Shown here: positions 1 through 10,487 of the stretch, piece by piece
Numbering within the stretch: the first letter of the stretch is position 1
Layout of the letters: every line of letters starts with the position of its first letter
Assembly: GCF_052857255.1 (NCBI RefSeq)
Contig: NC_135502.1
Span: 187,485,806-187,549,805, forward strand
Length of the DNA stretch: 64,000 nt
Direction: 5' to 3'
Source of the DNA: Amblyomma americanum
Lineage: Eukaryota; Arthropoda; Arachnida; Ixodida; Ixodidae
Program-made: the position numbers and the translations under genes
The notes under the pieces: model-generated
Told to the model about the DNA's origin: nothing
What the model saw: the letters and a program-made list of their open reading frames with translations, nothing else
Databases searched by the model: none

Positions 1-1
1 C

Positions 2-127
2 TACATCTACAAAGACGATGCCAAAGGCGAATTAGCACCGCTGACGGAAAAAGTCGACGACGAAGTCTGCGTGCTTGCCTCGCTGGGGGCAGCCATCTTG
101 CTCCACTGCCGAGAGCCGCCTCGCTAG
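2..127 (+). CDS. Partial ORF fragment open at the left edge, unrecognised
   Basis: Frame 2 is open from the window edge to a TAG at 125-127, giving about 41 residues (begins YIYKDDAKGE, ends HCREPPR). It could be the last coding exon of a gene or element lying to the left. I do not recognise the family. It is short and the edge hides its start, so chance openness cannot be excluded. Confidence 0.22.
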   Translation, partial: YIYKDDAKGELAPLTEKVDDEVCVLASLGAAILLHCREPPR

Positions 128-1961
128 GTTCGCTCGACTAAGGTCGTCAGCGAGCGGAACGGGAGGTGCACTCCGGTAGCCCGCTCAGGGCCAAGTGGGC
201 TGCGCATGCGCAGTTGTGTTCCCGCTGGTCTGCCTGAGCGGAGCGGGGCCGTCGCTCCGGTTAACTAAAATTGTCGAATGGCTTGTTTTATAGCGCGCAC
301 TCCAGTGCATAGTTCTTATAATGTAAACAGATCAAAGTTTCATTGCATGGGTGCCCTCTATCCAATAGAAGAAACGTAGTGAATGTCATGTTTGCTGCAG
401 TGCACCGCAGAGTGTCTTCATTGCATGCAGAAAGCTGTTTTGCATGAGCCGTGTTTTCACTGAGTGCCTGAAGTCTGGCTGCAAACCTCCTCTATCGTAG
501 TCTAATCAGAGTGCTTTTCTTGGTGTCCTACTTTTAATGTCTAGCGTAAAATATAGCTTCATCGGCACTCCCCCATATACCAAAGCAAAGAAGTTTTACT
601 GCTGTGTTTCCTGTATGTAGCGAGGGTGGAGTTATGTAATGAATTGACTGAAAAAGAAATCAGCGGGGAAGACCGTACGCAAAGCGAAAGAATCGACAGA
701 GAAAGCACGATTCTGTTGACACAAAAAATTATTGCGTTATTCACAGGAAGTTTTTATTCCATTTTCGCTATGCGCTTGAAAATGCCGCCTGTCCCTCCCC
801 TCTACTTAAAAAAAAAGGTAACAACGCTGTTGCTGCTTGTAGGAGAAATTACTGTAATCCCAAACTAGCACACTGGCTTGCAATGTTCTTGGCGTTCAAA
901 GAGCTTTATTGTAAGAGGTGTTAATTGCATGAACGGAAAGAATACATCAACGCAACAACGAAAAACGAGCAAAAGTGCAGTATGGTCAACAACACTAGTG
1001 GCATATACACAAATAAAATGAGATGCAGCATAAATAAATATTTTAAATATTTGATTACGCATCAATATAATATATTACATCTTTATTTACATATAAATGT
1101 CGCAAAGCGCAAATATGTAGGCCGTGTTTATACCATGATTGAACGTGTTACAGTATATGTTCTATGGTATACCATGATTTAAGCAATATCGGTCATTTTC
1201 ATGAGAAAGACAATTTATGCACAGAAGTCCCTCTCGGCACCGTTCCAGATGCTGTTCTGAGCACTTTTGGGACTTATCATTCAACTGCAATATTTTTTCC
1301 ATGTCTCTTTTTAGCTGCCGCTGCTCGCAACAGGACTTTTTTTAAAATGTCGCGTCTTTAGTTCTTAAAGATATTTTTTTTCTGATTCTCTTGCTTGTCG
1401 AATTTGTCTTCACACAATTCATTTCACTGACCTGCTTCAGATGAGCTTCTGCACCAGCACTCTCAACGTGATATGAGAATTTTTTGTGCAGCTTGTTTTA
1501 CGCGTTCTTTGTACATGATAGCCGCTCATCAGTCAGATTTGTATTCTCAATTAGCAAGTCCCCTCATATTAGACGGCGAAAGTAAAATATCCCGCATCGT
1601 TCGATCCTCTGTTTCCTCATCGCGAAAATACTCCAATTTCCACTATGTTGTCGGTAAAGCTGTGGACTTGGGATAATCAAGATTAAAATCCATTTGTGCC
1701 GCGCAGCTGTCCGGTTAATTCGGGCTGCGTTGATGCGCTCTCGGAATGCTGCAAGTCCCCTTCCGGCACAATTCTCTCGCCACACACAGGGCAACGCGTG
1801 GTCCATTGGAGGATTGCTCTTCGGCGTAGTGTGTTTCTGCTTTGAAATATGTGCCGGCAATGAAGGAAACAGCCTCGCAGCGCGCCTGGTGCCAACAACC
1901 ATTTGCCTCTCTCCAAAAGTACTTCCTTACCTTGAACTACATGATTTGATTTCATAATGTT
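128..1961. other. Intergenic, no recognised gene
   Basis: The first 130 bases are GC-rich (120-260), after which the sequence becomes AT-rich. Only short chance ORFs without domain signatures were seen on either strand. No repeat or regulatory feature that I can support. Confidence 0.5.
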
Positions 1962-2155
1962 CCAAAGCGACTGAGGCTATGAGGGACACTGTAGTGGAGG
2001 GCTCTCGGAAAGTTGGACCACCTGGGGTTTTTAACGGGCACTGACATAGCACAGCACATGGGCCTCTAGCATTTCGCCTCCATCGAAATGCCACCGCCGA
2101 TGCCGTGATCGAACCTGTGACTTTCGAGTAAGCAGCCGAGCTTAAACTACGTGAC
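1962..2155 (-). mobile_element. tRNA-derived SINE (tick type), minus strand
   Basis: Read on the minus strand, a B-box-like GGTTCGATCAC (near 2105-2120) is followed by a GGCGGTGGCATTTCGATGG segment, then CCCAGGTGGTCCAAC and CCCTCCACTACAG. This order matches an abundant tRNA-related SINE that I recall from ixodid tick genomes. The promoter-proximal A-box end (toward 2155) is degenerate or missing, so this is probably a dead copy. Family assignment is from memory. Confidence 0.75.
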
Positions 2156-2186
2156 GATAGTGCCCTAGCAGGTCTTTTTCTTTAAA

Positions 2187-2250
2187 ATGTAGATCACAAA
2201 CATTGCATTTCCAAGTAAATATGTAGATCACAAACATTGCATTTCCAAGT
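2187..2250. repeat. Two-copy 34-bp tandem repeat
   Basis: The segment starting ATGTAGATCACAAACATTGC at 2187 recurs exactly at 2221, period 34, with the second copy truncated at about 2250. A simple recent tandem duplication. Confidence 0.9.
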
Positions 2251-3246
2251 CAATTTTCGATCTTTTTCTGCGCCGCGCATGCTCTTTTAAATTTGACTTC
2301 GTCGTTCGGCGACCCGAAAAAACGACGACCCTCCGAGTCATTGTTTTCGACATCCGCTATCGCATCCCGGTGCAAAGCAGATCGGCACGGGGAGACCTTA
2401 TTTCACTCAATAGAAAGAACAGCATGAAACCGAGAAGCAGACAACGCGCACCGGCGGTCGCGAGCGCGCGTTTAACTAAGGCCACGGAGGAAGACTATAG
2501 TCTTGCCCTGTGACCAAGGCGCAGCAACGGGTAAGTCATGAGCAGCGGCCAGTGAGCGGCGGCGAGGGAGCAAGACTCTACCGCAGCGCCACTAGTTAGC
2601 GCGACCGCCACTGGGGACATCTCCCCGGGCGCTGTGAAACTGAGTTTTCTAGCTCGTTGTAACTTCTTTTTCCGAAGTGTCCAGTACTTGTCTTTAAATT
2701 GTTTTAAAATGCATTTGTTGTCCTTAAGCGATACCGACGATTGCTAGCATGCCGGGCGCTTGCAGCGTTTCTCGGCAGGTTGGGTCACACCGCCTAGCAA
2801 GGGCGCATCCCGCTCGATGTATTTCCGTCCTAAGATGAAAGCAATACTTGATTTCAGGTGACTGTTGTCAAAGCTATGCTCGATGACCATTTGTATTCGC
2901 TAAAACTTGCGAACTCGCTCTCCACAATCGCTGACATCGCACATTGGAACCTCTCGGACTCGCTAGGCCTATTCGCACTACTGGTTAGTGTCGCCGACCG
3001 AACATGTACTATGTAGTGCTCGCTTCGCTTACTCGCAGTAAGGAGAGGGTGCAGACAAGAACAACTAGTCATCGTCTCATCGGCGTCAAGGTTTCGCTCG
3101 GCCGCCGATGCTGCCGCCAGCGGGAATTGGTCGATCAGCACACCGATCGCAGAATCGGCGACGGCTGGCTGACATCGCGCGTCGGCTTTCATAGTACGTC
3201 CGATTACTGAGAATCGAATAGGCTTAGGCAGGTTGGTAATTGCTTG
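2251..3246. other. Intergenic, no recognised gene
   Basis: Mixed-composition sequence with only overlapping short ORFs on both strands. No conserved domain, RNA gene or mobile element end was recognised. Confidence 0.45.
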
Positions 3247-3338
3247 TAACACAGTAGACATACCGCGGGAAGAACGCAGGACGCTTGTCCCGACTTGTCT
3301 TTGTCCTGCGTTCTTCCCGCGCTATGTTTACTGTGTTG
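3247..3338. repeat. Long imperfect hairpin (fold-back)
   Basis: Arms of about 35 nt (3247-3281 and 3303-3338) are inverted copies built around GCGGGAAGAACGCAGGAC and its complement, with a loop of about 21 nt. There are only one or two mismatches. It resembles a miniature fold-back or the paired ends of a removed element. Confidence 0.85.
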
Positions 3339-3712
3339 CAATACGATTATTGTCACCAATATAATCACTAATGTCGTTCCCAGCAGCTACCACGCTAGCG
3401 ATGGGTCTCGATCATGAGAAAGAGCATTTAAGGACTACTAAAATAATAAAATATATTTTAATCTTTGGTCGCACACTATACTTGGCCGTGGGTGACCTTA
3501 CATAGAGAGGAAGCCCTTAACAAGTTTCATGGAGCCTCAAAATTGGGTGTCTCGAGTGAACATCGAGGCGGGGTAAGCTGCATCACGTCCGCTGTCGTGG
3601 CTGCTGCAGGCTTCTCGTCGCCCCAAAATAACCTGAGGCGTACTTTGCGGTCTTTTCGCCTGGCTGTCCCTCATACGGGATTAACCACTGTGACAGAAAC
3701 CGCGAATTATAC

Positions 3713-3854
3713 TGTTGCGGGAAAGAATATGTTTACAGCTTTGTACACCAGCGAAGGAGCAGCTACGAGCGGCACTCAGAACTCAGTCAGAACTTCGTTG
3801 TCGTCTTCACCCACCCGTTCACTCGCTCAGTCTCGTCGTCGTCTTCCCGCTTCA
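3713..3854 (-). repeat. 3' LTR of the first LTR element
   Basis: 142 bp, nearly identical to 8205-8346. On the minus strand it starts TGAAGCGGGAAG and ends GCAACA. A strong polypurine tract next to 3854 is not obvious. Confidence 0.85.
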
Positions 3855-3886
3855 GGATCCTCGGCTTATGAGACGCCGTCTCGGCG

Positions 3887-4640
3887 TTAGAGTGGCAACG
3901 TATGAACGTCGTGATAAGGTTTTAGGCGGCAGACATGGACGACGTCGGTGGAGGGGCCGGAGGACGATGGCGAGCACGCAAGGGGTGCAATTTCATAGTT
4001 CACGTCGGTGACACGGCGCACCACACGGTAAGGGCCCCGGTAGTGAGAAAGCCCCTCGGAGAGACCGACGCTGCGTGACGGCGTCCAGAAAAGGACGAGG
4101 AATCCGGTTTCATATTCGTCCGCCCGGTGATCGCGCTTGTAGGCGGACTTCTGGGAAGCTTGTGAGGCACGGAGCCGACTACGGGCTATTTGGCGCGCCA
4201 GCGAGGCCTGGGCGACGGCGTCCTGAGCGTAAGCAGTGGTGGGGACTGAAGAAGATGGCATGAGTGCGTCCAAAGGCAAGATGGGGTGCCGACCAAACAA
4301 CAGGTAGAAAGGGGAATAGCCGGTTGTGTCATGCCGTGAAGAGTTATACGCAAAAGTCACATAAGGCAAGGCAGCGTCCCAATCTCGGTGTCTGGCAAGA
4401 CGTACATTGCTAACATACCGGTGAGCATGCGGTTGAACCTTCCGTAAGCCCGTTGGTTTGTGCATGGTAAGCTGTCGCGAGCCGGCTGTCGGCAGATCGT
4501 GCAGTTCTTCAAGGACAGAAGAGCGTAGATGTTGGGGTATGACAAGCAGCAATGGAAGACCATCGGAGCGTAGATTGTGGCGATATAAAATGCCATTCTG
4601 GAGCACAAAGTTGCAGAGACGGATATCGGTTTGCAGAGCT
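3887..4640 (-). pseudogene. Integrase remnant, core deleted
   Basis: The C-terminal part of a retroviral-type integrase is open from about 4606 to 3887. It has the YVTFAYNSS region, the SPFYLLFGR region and the C-terminal GPYRVVRRVTDVNYEI and DVVHVCRLKPY blocks. The N-terminal LEELHDLP of the zinc-binding end is joined almost directly to a segment (other frame, near 4440-4480) reading RFNRML, which normally follows the catalytic glutamate. Most of the DDE core is therefore missing and the protein could not integrate DNA. Adjacent to the 3' LTR, as expected for this order. Confidence 0.85.
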
Positions 4641-5150
4641 CAGGCAATCAAAGATAGGGCGTAAAGATGAGTCGAGGCGCTGTTCGTTGGCGATATCGGT
4701 GAGAGCAGTGATAGCTAAAAGGCAGGGCAGGGTCTCAGCGTCTTCTAGGTCAGGTGGCTCCACAGCGTACCGGGATAAACAGTCAGCGTCCTGGTGGCGA
4801 CGACCGGACTTGTACACTACAGAGTATGAATATTCTTGGAGGCGCAAAGCCCAGCCACCAAGGCGACCGGTGGGATCTTTTAGTGAAGACAGCCAACAGA
4901 GAGCGTGGTGATCAGTGGCAACAGCGAATGAGCGGCCGAAGAGGAGCGGGCGGAATTTAGCTACAGCCCAGAAAAGGGCGAGACACTCGCGCTCAGTAAT
5001 AGAGTAATACTGCTCTGCGGCGGAAAGTAGGCGGCTGGCATAAGCGATGACGCGATCTTGTCCCTGTTGACGTAGGGCTAGCATGGTACCGATCCCATAT
5101 CCGGAGGCGTCGGTGCGAACCTCTGTAGGAGGCGACGGGTCAAAATGGGC
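4641..5150 (-). pseudogene. RNase H domain of the first LTR element
   Basis: Reads RTDASGYGIGTML (about 5085-5120), then AYASRLLSAAEQYY, TERECLALFWAV, VATDHHALCWL and HQDADCLSR, the usual series of Ty3/gypsy RNase H blocks. It sits one frame away from the upstream RT, with the break near 5150-5200, so the original polyprotein is interrupted here. It degrades RNA of the RNA:DNA hybrid in functional relatives. Confidence 0.85.
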
Positions 5151-6358
5151 TAAGATGGGCGGAGTGGTAGCAATTGAACGAGGGAGGAAAATGAGTGCTC
5201 TTGAGCAGGGCCGCAGTTAAAGGGGGTGTCGTTCATAAGAAGGTCGGTAAGGGGGCGAGCGATGCCGGCGAAGTCTTTGATAAAACGGCGAAAATACGAG
5301 CTCAAGCCGACAAATTTGCGCACATCTTTTGACGACCTAGGAAGAGGAAAGTCCTTGACGGCTTGAATTTTGACTGGATCTGGGCGGACACCAGAAGCAT
5401 CAACCGGGTGTCCGAGAATAGTGAGTTGGCGGCGACCGAATTTGCATTTTGGTGAGTTCAGCTGGAGCCCGGCGTTACGGAACATTGTAAGAATACTGGA
5501 GAGGCGTTCGAGGCGTGTGGCAAAAGTAGGCGAGAAAACCACAACATCTTCCAGGTAGCAGAGGCAGGTCGACAACTTAAAGACGCGAAGAAGGGAGTCG
5601 ATCAATCGTTCAAAGGTAGCCGGCGCGTTACAGAGTCCGAATGGCATGACTTTAAATTGGTATAAGCCATCAGGCGTCACGAAGGCGATCTTTTCGCGGT
5701 CCTTTTCATCAACGGCAATTTGCCAGTACCCCGATCGAACCCCGATTGAAGAGAAATATTTGGCGCCGTGGAGGCAATTTAATGCATCATCGATCCTCGG
5801 GAGAGGATATACGTCCTTTTTTGTGATGCGGTTTAGGTGCCGGTAATCAACGCAGAAGCGCCAGCTGCCGTCCTTCTTTTTAACCAGGACAACTGGTGAA
5901 GAACAAGGGATTGACGAGGGCTCGATGATGTCTTTTGCGAGCATCTTGTCCACCTCTTGATTGATGACGGTGCGTTCAGCGCTGGACACGCGGTACGGAC
6001 GTCTGTGGATAGGAGCGGAATCACCAGTGTTTTTGCAATGCGTCACTACAGAGGTACGAGCCAAAACACGGGCATCAAAGTCGAAGGTGTCGCGAAAAGA
6101 TGACAAAAGGCACGTAAGATCGTGAGCTAGCATCGGCGGTAGGTCAGAAGAGATCATGTCGGCGTAGTCGTCTGTTGGTTTCTCGGTTGATGTGGCCGCA
6201 GGCAGCAGGCTTTGATGGGTAGAAGGTAAGCAGGTGTCCACGACTGATATGACACATTCGGCAGCCGGGCAGAGCGTGGCGAGTGAGATGCCTTGCGGGA
6301 GCGGTTGGATAGACGAGCCAAAGTTCAGAACCGGAAGGTACGCTCGGTTGGCCGACAT
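5150..6358 (-). pseudogene. Reverse transcriptase with altered active site
   Basis: About 400 codons open. RT blocks are clear: PIHRRPYRVS, PCSSPVVLVKKKDGSWRFCV, DYRHLNRITKKDVYPLP, MPFGLCNAPATFERL, GLQLNSPKCKFG. Two catalytic positions are changed. The block usually written SSIDLRSGYWQ reads SSIGVRSGYWQ (GGG codon, plus-strand 5741-5743), losing the first aspartate. The YLDD box reads YLED (GAA codon at 5549-5551). Polymerase activity is not expected. The long open frame in an otherwise decayed element shows that open frame alone is not evidence of activity here. Confidence 0.9.
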
Positions 6359-6945
6359 TGTACAGTGTGCGCAAGCGCAATACTTTGCGAGAGGGCGACG
6401 TCAAAGTCCGGAGTGACTACGTAGGGACCATCAGGGACAGGAGGAACAGATGAGAAAGAAATGTAAGTGGCGGCTTTAGGCGTTAGACGGACAAAGTCGA
6501 CAGCACAAAGACGAGGTACAACCGGGGACGGTGACTGAGTAGAAAGGGGAAGGTCAAGCTGGACAACACTGGTGGTGCAGTTGAAGAGGGCTGAATGCTC
6601 AGACAGGAAGTCGAGGCCAAGAATGACGTCATGAGGGCACTGGTCCAGAACAGAGAACAGAACGGATGTATGGCGGCCGGAAATGGCCCCACGGGCTGAG
6701 CATAGTCCAACCACAGGAGGCGTTCCGCCGTCGGCAACGCGGAGAACGGCTTAGGGTGCAGAGGTCAGTACTTTTTTGAGGCGGCGTCGAAGGGTTGAAC
6801 TCATGACTGACACTTGCGCGCCCGTATCGATTAGGGCTCTCACAGGGACACCATCGACATGAATAGCGAGCAAATTCTGGTGTGCGCGGAGGGCTAAGCG
6901 AGGATTTTGGGACTGGGGCTGTACTACAGCAGCACCTCCAGACAC
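6325..6945 (-). pseudogene. Aspartic protease region, frameshifted
   Basis: The block LAIHVDGVPVRALIDTGAQVSVM carries the retroviral-type DTGA active site (about 6817-6828). The partner block HDVILGLDFLSEHSALF lies in another frame around 6580-6640, so at least one frameshift separates them. Function in relatives: cleavage of the Gag-Pol polyprotein. The region lies between gag and RT, as expected. Confidence 0.8.
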
Positions 6946-7059
6946 TGCAGCGTCTAGTTTTCCGCTTGCGAGCGTACGTAGGGGCCAGGAGAGGAGCGAC
7001 GGCGTAGGGGCGAACGAGACTGCCGACGCAGGGGGTACGGGGAGTGGCTGGGGCGGGAA

Positions 7060-8086
7060 AACTGGCTGTTGACTGCAGCACTCTGCCGGGCTGGAGGGGG
7101 CGTGAAGTGGCTGGGCTGTTCGCCGTTGCGGTGAGAGCTGAGAGGATTATATGCGCTACGACGGGACCAATAATTGCAACAGTGACGGGAGATGTGGCCA
7201 ATACGGTGGCAGAGGAAACAAATGGGCCTGTCGTCGGGTGTCCGCCAGTCGTTAGGGTTACGTCGACCTGGAGCGAAGTAGGAAGGTCGGTCAGGAGCAA
7301 TCGCAGTGATGTCGGGTGGGGATGAAGGACGTACGGGCTGACGGGTTGGAGGCCAAGATTTGCACGCTCTTGACGGGCGACGGCTTGTACCATAGAGATG
7401 GTGGGCAAGTGGTTGTCGCCATCACGTAGGTGCAGGGAGGCAGGGGACTTGGCTTCGAGTTCACGTCGAATAATGCGGGTCACATTTTCTGGAGGCGCAG
7501 GAGTTTGCCGGTGCAGCAGGTTTTCACATGAGGAAGTGGCAGCCGTGTTGGGGAGGCGTGTATACGCCTGTCTAATACGCCTGCTTTTAGCTTCCTCGAA
7601 GCGGCGACATTCCTTAATAATGTCGTCGACTGTCGTGCAATCCTTGTAGACGAGCAGGTTGAAGGCATCGTCGGCGATCCCCTTCAACACGTGACCCACT
7701 TTGTCAGATTCGGGCATGTTATTGTCAACATTGTTGCAGAGGGCCAACACGTCCTGAATGTACGAAACATCGGATTTCGTAGAAGTTTGAGCTCGGGATG
7801 CAAGGTTTCTCTTAGCGGTGAGTGTTCGGCCGAGCGGCCGTCCAAACAGGCCGCGCAGTTTTTGCTTGCAGACGCCCCAGCTGGTCAAGTCATCTTCGCG
7901 AGTCTCGTACCAGACTCGGGCGGTGTCTTTTAGGTAGAAAATGACATTGGTGAGCATGAGGGTTGGATCCCAGCGGTTGTATGCACTCACGCGTTCATAC
8001 ATCTAGATCCAGTCGTCCACGTCAACGTTGTCGGTGCCAGAAAATATCCCAGGGTCACGAGGAGCAGAAAGAACGAGTGATGGCAT
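7060..8086 (-). pseudogene. gag, with early stop and frameshift
   Basis: A start at 8086 (MPSLVLSAPRDPG...) leads after 27 codons to an in-frame TAG at 8003-8005, directly before MYERVSAYNRWDP, where the capsid-like part continues (VIFYLKDTARVWYE, CRRFEEAKSRR). A zinc knuckle, CFLCHRIGHISRHC (CX2CX4HX4C, about 7182-7223), is in a different frame from the capsid part, so a second lesion lies between about 7230 and 7500. The intact protein would package the RNA. Confidence 0.8.
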
Positions 8087-8185
8087 GACCGATGGTGATG
8101 TTTGCTGGCAGGCGTCCTGGGTCATGATGAGCGAAGGCAGCTGTCGGCCGCTGCGGAGCTCCGTCGTTGGTAGACGTAGGGGAAA

Positions 8186-8200
8186 GGCGCACCTCCACCA
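8186..8200 (-). promoter_or_regulatory. Candidate primer-binding site
   Basis: On the minus strand TGGTGGAGGTGCGCC begins 4 nt after the end of the 5' LTR. The TGG start matches the complement of a tRNA 3' CCA end. Which tRNA is not determined. Confidence 0.6.
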
Positions 8201-8204
8201 AATA

Positions 8205-8346
8205 TGTTGCGGGAAAGAATATATTTACAGCTATGTACACCAGCGGAAGAACAGCTACGAGCGGCACTCAAAACACAGTCAGAACTTCGTTGTCGTCTTC
8301 GTCCACCCGTTCACTCGCTCAGTCTCGTCGTCGTCTTCCCGCTTCA
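8205..8346 (-). repeat. 5' LTR of the first LTR element
   Basis: 142 bp, partner of 3713-3854 with a handful of substitutions. On the minus strand it is the upstream LTR and would carry the promoter. Confidence 0.85.
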
Positions 8347-8655
8347 ATCGTATAAGCGGTGGACCGTTCCTGGTACCCAAGCAGCGTCTCAGCGGAATTT
8401 TCAAGCTAAAGCTAGCTCTCCGGCCAATGAGCTTTGTAACGCGTTACTGCGCGGCCAAGCTCCTTGTGCATCTGGCGAGTGCAGTTGTCGTCCCATGAGG
8501 AGACAGGCGGCACTCTCTAGCAAGCGCCGATGTTTGTTTGGAATGCGCCGCCATGTGCCGCCTAATTCTTAGTGTTTTCAATGGAGTGGGTGTAACGAGA
8601 AAAGGCCGATCTGTTATGAAACCCCTTCTTGACCGTTTGCTCCTGGCTTCAGCTC

Positions 8656-8685
8656 ATCGCTTCTCGGCCTTTTGGGCTAAGATCA
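8656..8685 (+). ncRNA. U2 snRNA 5'-end fragment
   Basis: The sequence ATCGCTTCTCGGCC followed by TTTTGGGCTAAGATCA matches nucleotides 1-29 of eukaryotic U2 snRNA, with one extra G in the TTTTGGC run. The match stops sharply after GATCA, and the following GAGCCGTC is not U2. The rest of U2 was not seen downstream of the LINE (14.2-14.6 kb). It is a fragment, not a gene. It starts exactly at U2 nucleotide 1, which suggests an origin from a U2 transcript or transcription start rather than a random piece. Confidence 0.88.
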
Positions 8686-8935
8686 GAGCCGTCAGGCTGC
8701 TGGTTTTCGGAGAAGCACACCCACGCGCCTGGAGCGTAGCGGACTGTAGCCCCGCTCCCGGAAGGAGGCCCCCATCCCCCTGGAGGATCGTCGTCCCGGC
8801 GCCGGGCTTTTGGCCGGCCGCCCGGGAATCCCGGCCGCCCAGCCTACCCCGGAGCTTGGTGGAGGTGCTGACCGTGGCCCCCCACCCTCTACGTGCTGCC
8901 CATCTACTGACCCAGGTCCCAGGCCCGGCTCAAGC

Positions 8936-10450
8936 ATGGTTCCTACTGGTCCCGCTGGCGGACCAACTTTCCGCGCGCCTCCCCCGAAGGCGCACTGCTT
9001 CAATTTCTCATTAACCACCGAGGCTTCGGCCGACGACGTAGTCGACGGCATCGAAGCTGTTGTTGGCCCGAAGGGGCTGGAGTCGCTCCAGCACCAGGGC
9101 GGCTACAAGTTCTGCGTCGCCGTAGCCTCTGCTGCGGCGGCTCACAAGTTTCTCGCAGCGGGTGCCTTCCTTGTGAACGGCACCTCAGTCTCGGTCTCCT
9201 GCGTGGGTCCAGCGGTCGTGAACGTCACTGTGTTCAGGCTGCCGCTCTTCGTAGGTGACGCCTCGCTCGCCTCGGCACTCAGCCCTTACGGGAAAGTGCT
9301 CGAGATCACCCACCCTACCCTGAAGGGCCGGCGGCACGTCGACAACGGTCAGCGGCTGGTCCGGATGGAAATGCAGAAACCCGTCCCAAACTTCATCTCG
9401 GTCCTAGGGCACCGCGCCATGTGCGATTACAGAGGCGTCCGTAAGGTTTGTTCTCGCTGTGCGCAGGAGGGCCACGTCGGCGCAGCATGTCGCACGCCGC
9501 GGTGCTCGCGTTGCGAGGCCTTCGGCCACGACACGGTCGGGTGTCGGGCGACGTGCAGGCGGTGCGGCGGGCCGCACGCGGCGGCGGATTGCCTGCGGCC
9601 GCGTTCGTACGCGGATGCGGCCGCCGCCAGGGGACCCGGGGCTCCCCGGCCTGGGCCGCCCAAGGGACCCGGAGATGACACCTCGCGACGCCCCGTCGAG
9701 CAACGGCCGGCTGACACCCCCCGGGAGGACCAGGCCGCAGGCTCCCCCGCCGACACCCCCGGGGAGGACCAGGCCGCGTACCCTCCGCTCGCCACCCCCA
9801 GGGAGGATCAGACTGAGCACCCCCCGGACGCCTCCCCCCGAGAGGAGCAGAGTGCGAACCCCCCGGCTGCCACCCCCATGTGCCACCCCAGCGTGGACCC
9901 CATCGTTGACGCGCCGCCAGAGAGCTTCTCGGAGCTCTTCTCATTTCATTCCCCTTCGCCCCCGGCCGCCATCTCTGATGCAACGGGCGCCTTCTCGCCG
10001 GAGCCGCTCGCATCTTTCGGCTCGGAGGACGACTCGAGCCCGGACTCCGAGTCCACCTCGTCCCAGACGGATCAGGACGGGCCGTCCGTGAGCGGTGCAG
10101 TGTTGCGCCTGACGGGGGACCCGACCTGCGAGCAGCGCCAAGCCCCCTCCACCTCGGTGCACCACGCCCTGCCCTGTCAAGCGCTCCGCCCTCAGCCCAA
10201 GGGAGAGGAGACGCAACCAGCCGGTGGTGGCTTGTCGCCAACGCCGGTCGCTACTTCATCGGCGTCGAGTGGAACGCCCAGTCACCACGTGACGGTCAGT
10301 CAGCCGCTCGATCTGCGAGCAGTGGCCGAAATGGACACAGGCAAGCTAGCGGGGAAGCACGCGAGGGACGCGGATGACAATTCCGATGGCGCTGTCTCGC
10401 CCCAGGCAAAAAAGTCTGCCCCAAGCTCCGCTCTTGGCGGGGCTCCCTAA
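8936..10450 (+). CDS. LINE ORF1, nucleic-acid-binding protein with three zinc knuckles
   Basis: 504 residues from the first ATG at 8936. The frame is open further upstream to about 8810 without an ATG. The N-terminal third is proline/glycine-rich, followed by an RRM-like or coiled segment. Zinc knuckles lie near residues 170-215: CSRCAQEGHVGAAC and CSRCEAFGHDTVGC (both CX2CX4HX4C), then CRRCGGPHAAADC (CX2CX3HX4C). The C-terminal half is low complexity with a short tandem repeat (9708-9880). Expected role: binding element RNA in the ribonucleoprotein. The stop TAA (10448-10450) lies 37 nt before the ORF2 ATG. No internal stop, unlike most elements here. Confidence 0.88.
   Translation: MVPTGPAGGPTFRAPPPKAHCFNFSLTTEASADDVVDGIEAVVGPKGLESLQHQGGYKFCVAVASAAAAHKFLAAGAFLVNGTSVSVSCVGPAVVNVTVFRLPLFVGDASLASALSPYGKVLEITHPTLKGRRHVDNGQRLVRMEMQKPVPNFISVLGHRAMCDYRGVRKVCSRCAQEGHVGAACRTPRCSRCEAFGHDTVGCRATCRRCGGPHAAADCLRPRSYADAAAARGPGAPRPGPPKGPGDDTSRRPVEQRPADTPREDQAAGSPADTPGEDQAAYPPLATPREDQTEHPPDASPREEQSANPPAATPMCHPSVDPIVDAPPESFSELFSFHSPSPPAAISDATGAFSPEPLASFGSEDDSSPDSESTSSQTDQDGPSVSGAVLRLTGDPTCEQRQAPSTSVHHALPCQALRPQPKGEETQPAGGGLSPTPVATSSASSGTPSHHVTVSQPLDLRAVAEMDTGKLAGKHARDADDNSDGAVSPQAKKSAPSSALGGAP
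9708..9880 (+). repeat. Coding minisatellite in LINE ORF1
   Basis: Four imperfect in-frame repeats of roughly 14 residues, with the pattern DTPxEDQxxxxPP: DTPREDQAAGSP, DTPGEDQAAYPP, ATPREDQTEHPP, ASPREEQSANPP. DNA copies are also similar. The number of units probably varies between copies of the element (inference). Confidence 0.85.
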
Positions 10451-10487
10451 AGGGGTGCTGTCACCGTCGACGCTCTGTATCACCATC

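Larger units (their letters stand above)
3713..8346 (-). mobile_element. Ty3/gypsy-type LTR retrotransposon, inactive
   Basis: A complete-length but dead LTR element read on the minus strand. Two 142-bp LTRs (3713-3854 and 8205-8346, TG...CA termini on the minus strand) enclose gag, protease, reverse transcriptase, RNase H and integrase in that order, which is the Ty3/gypsy order. The short LTRs suggest a mag-like lineage (inference). No clean target-site duplication: flanks read ...ATTATAC and ATCGTAT. The coding region carries an in-frame stop in gag, several frameshifts, two altered RT active-site residues and a deletion across the integrase core. Confidence 0.9.

Noticed and set aside
9393..10241. 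Long ORFs on the minus strand opposite LINE ORF1
   Set aside because: They arise from the high GC of ORF1 and are arginine/glycine/proline-rich shadows.
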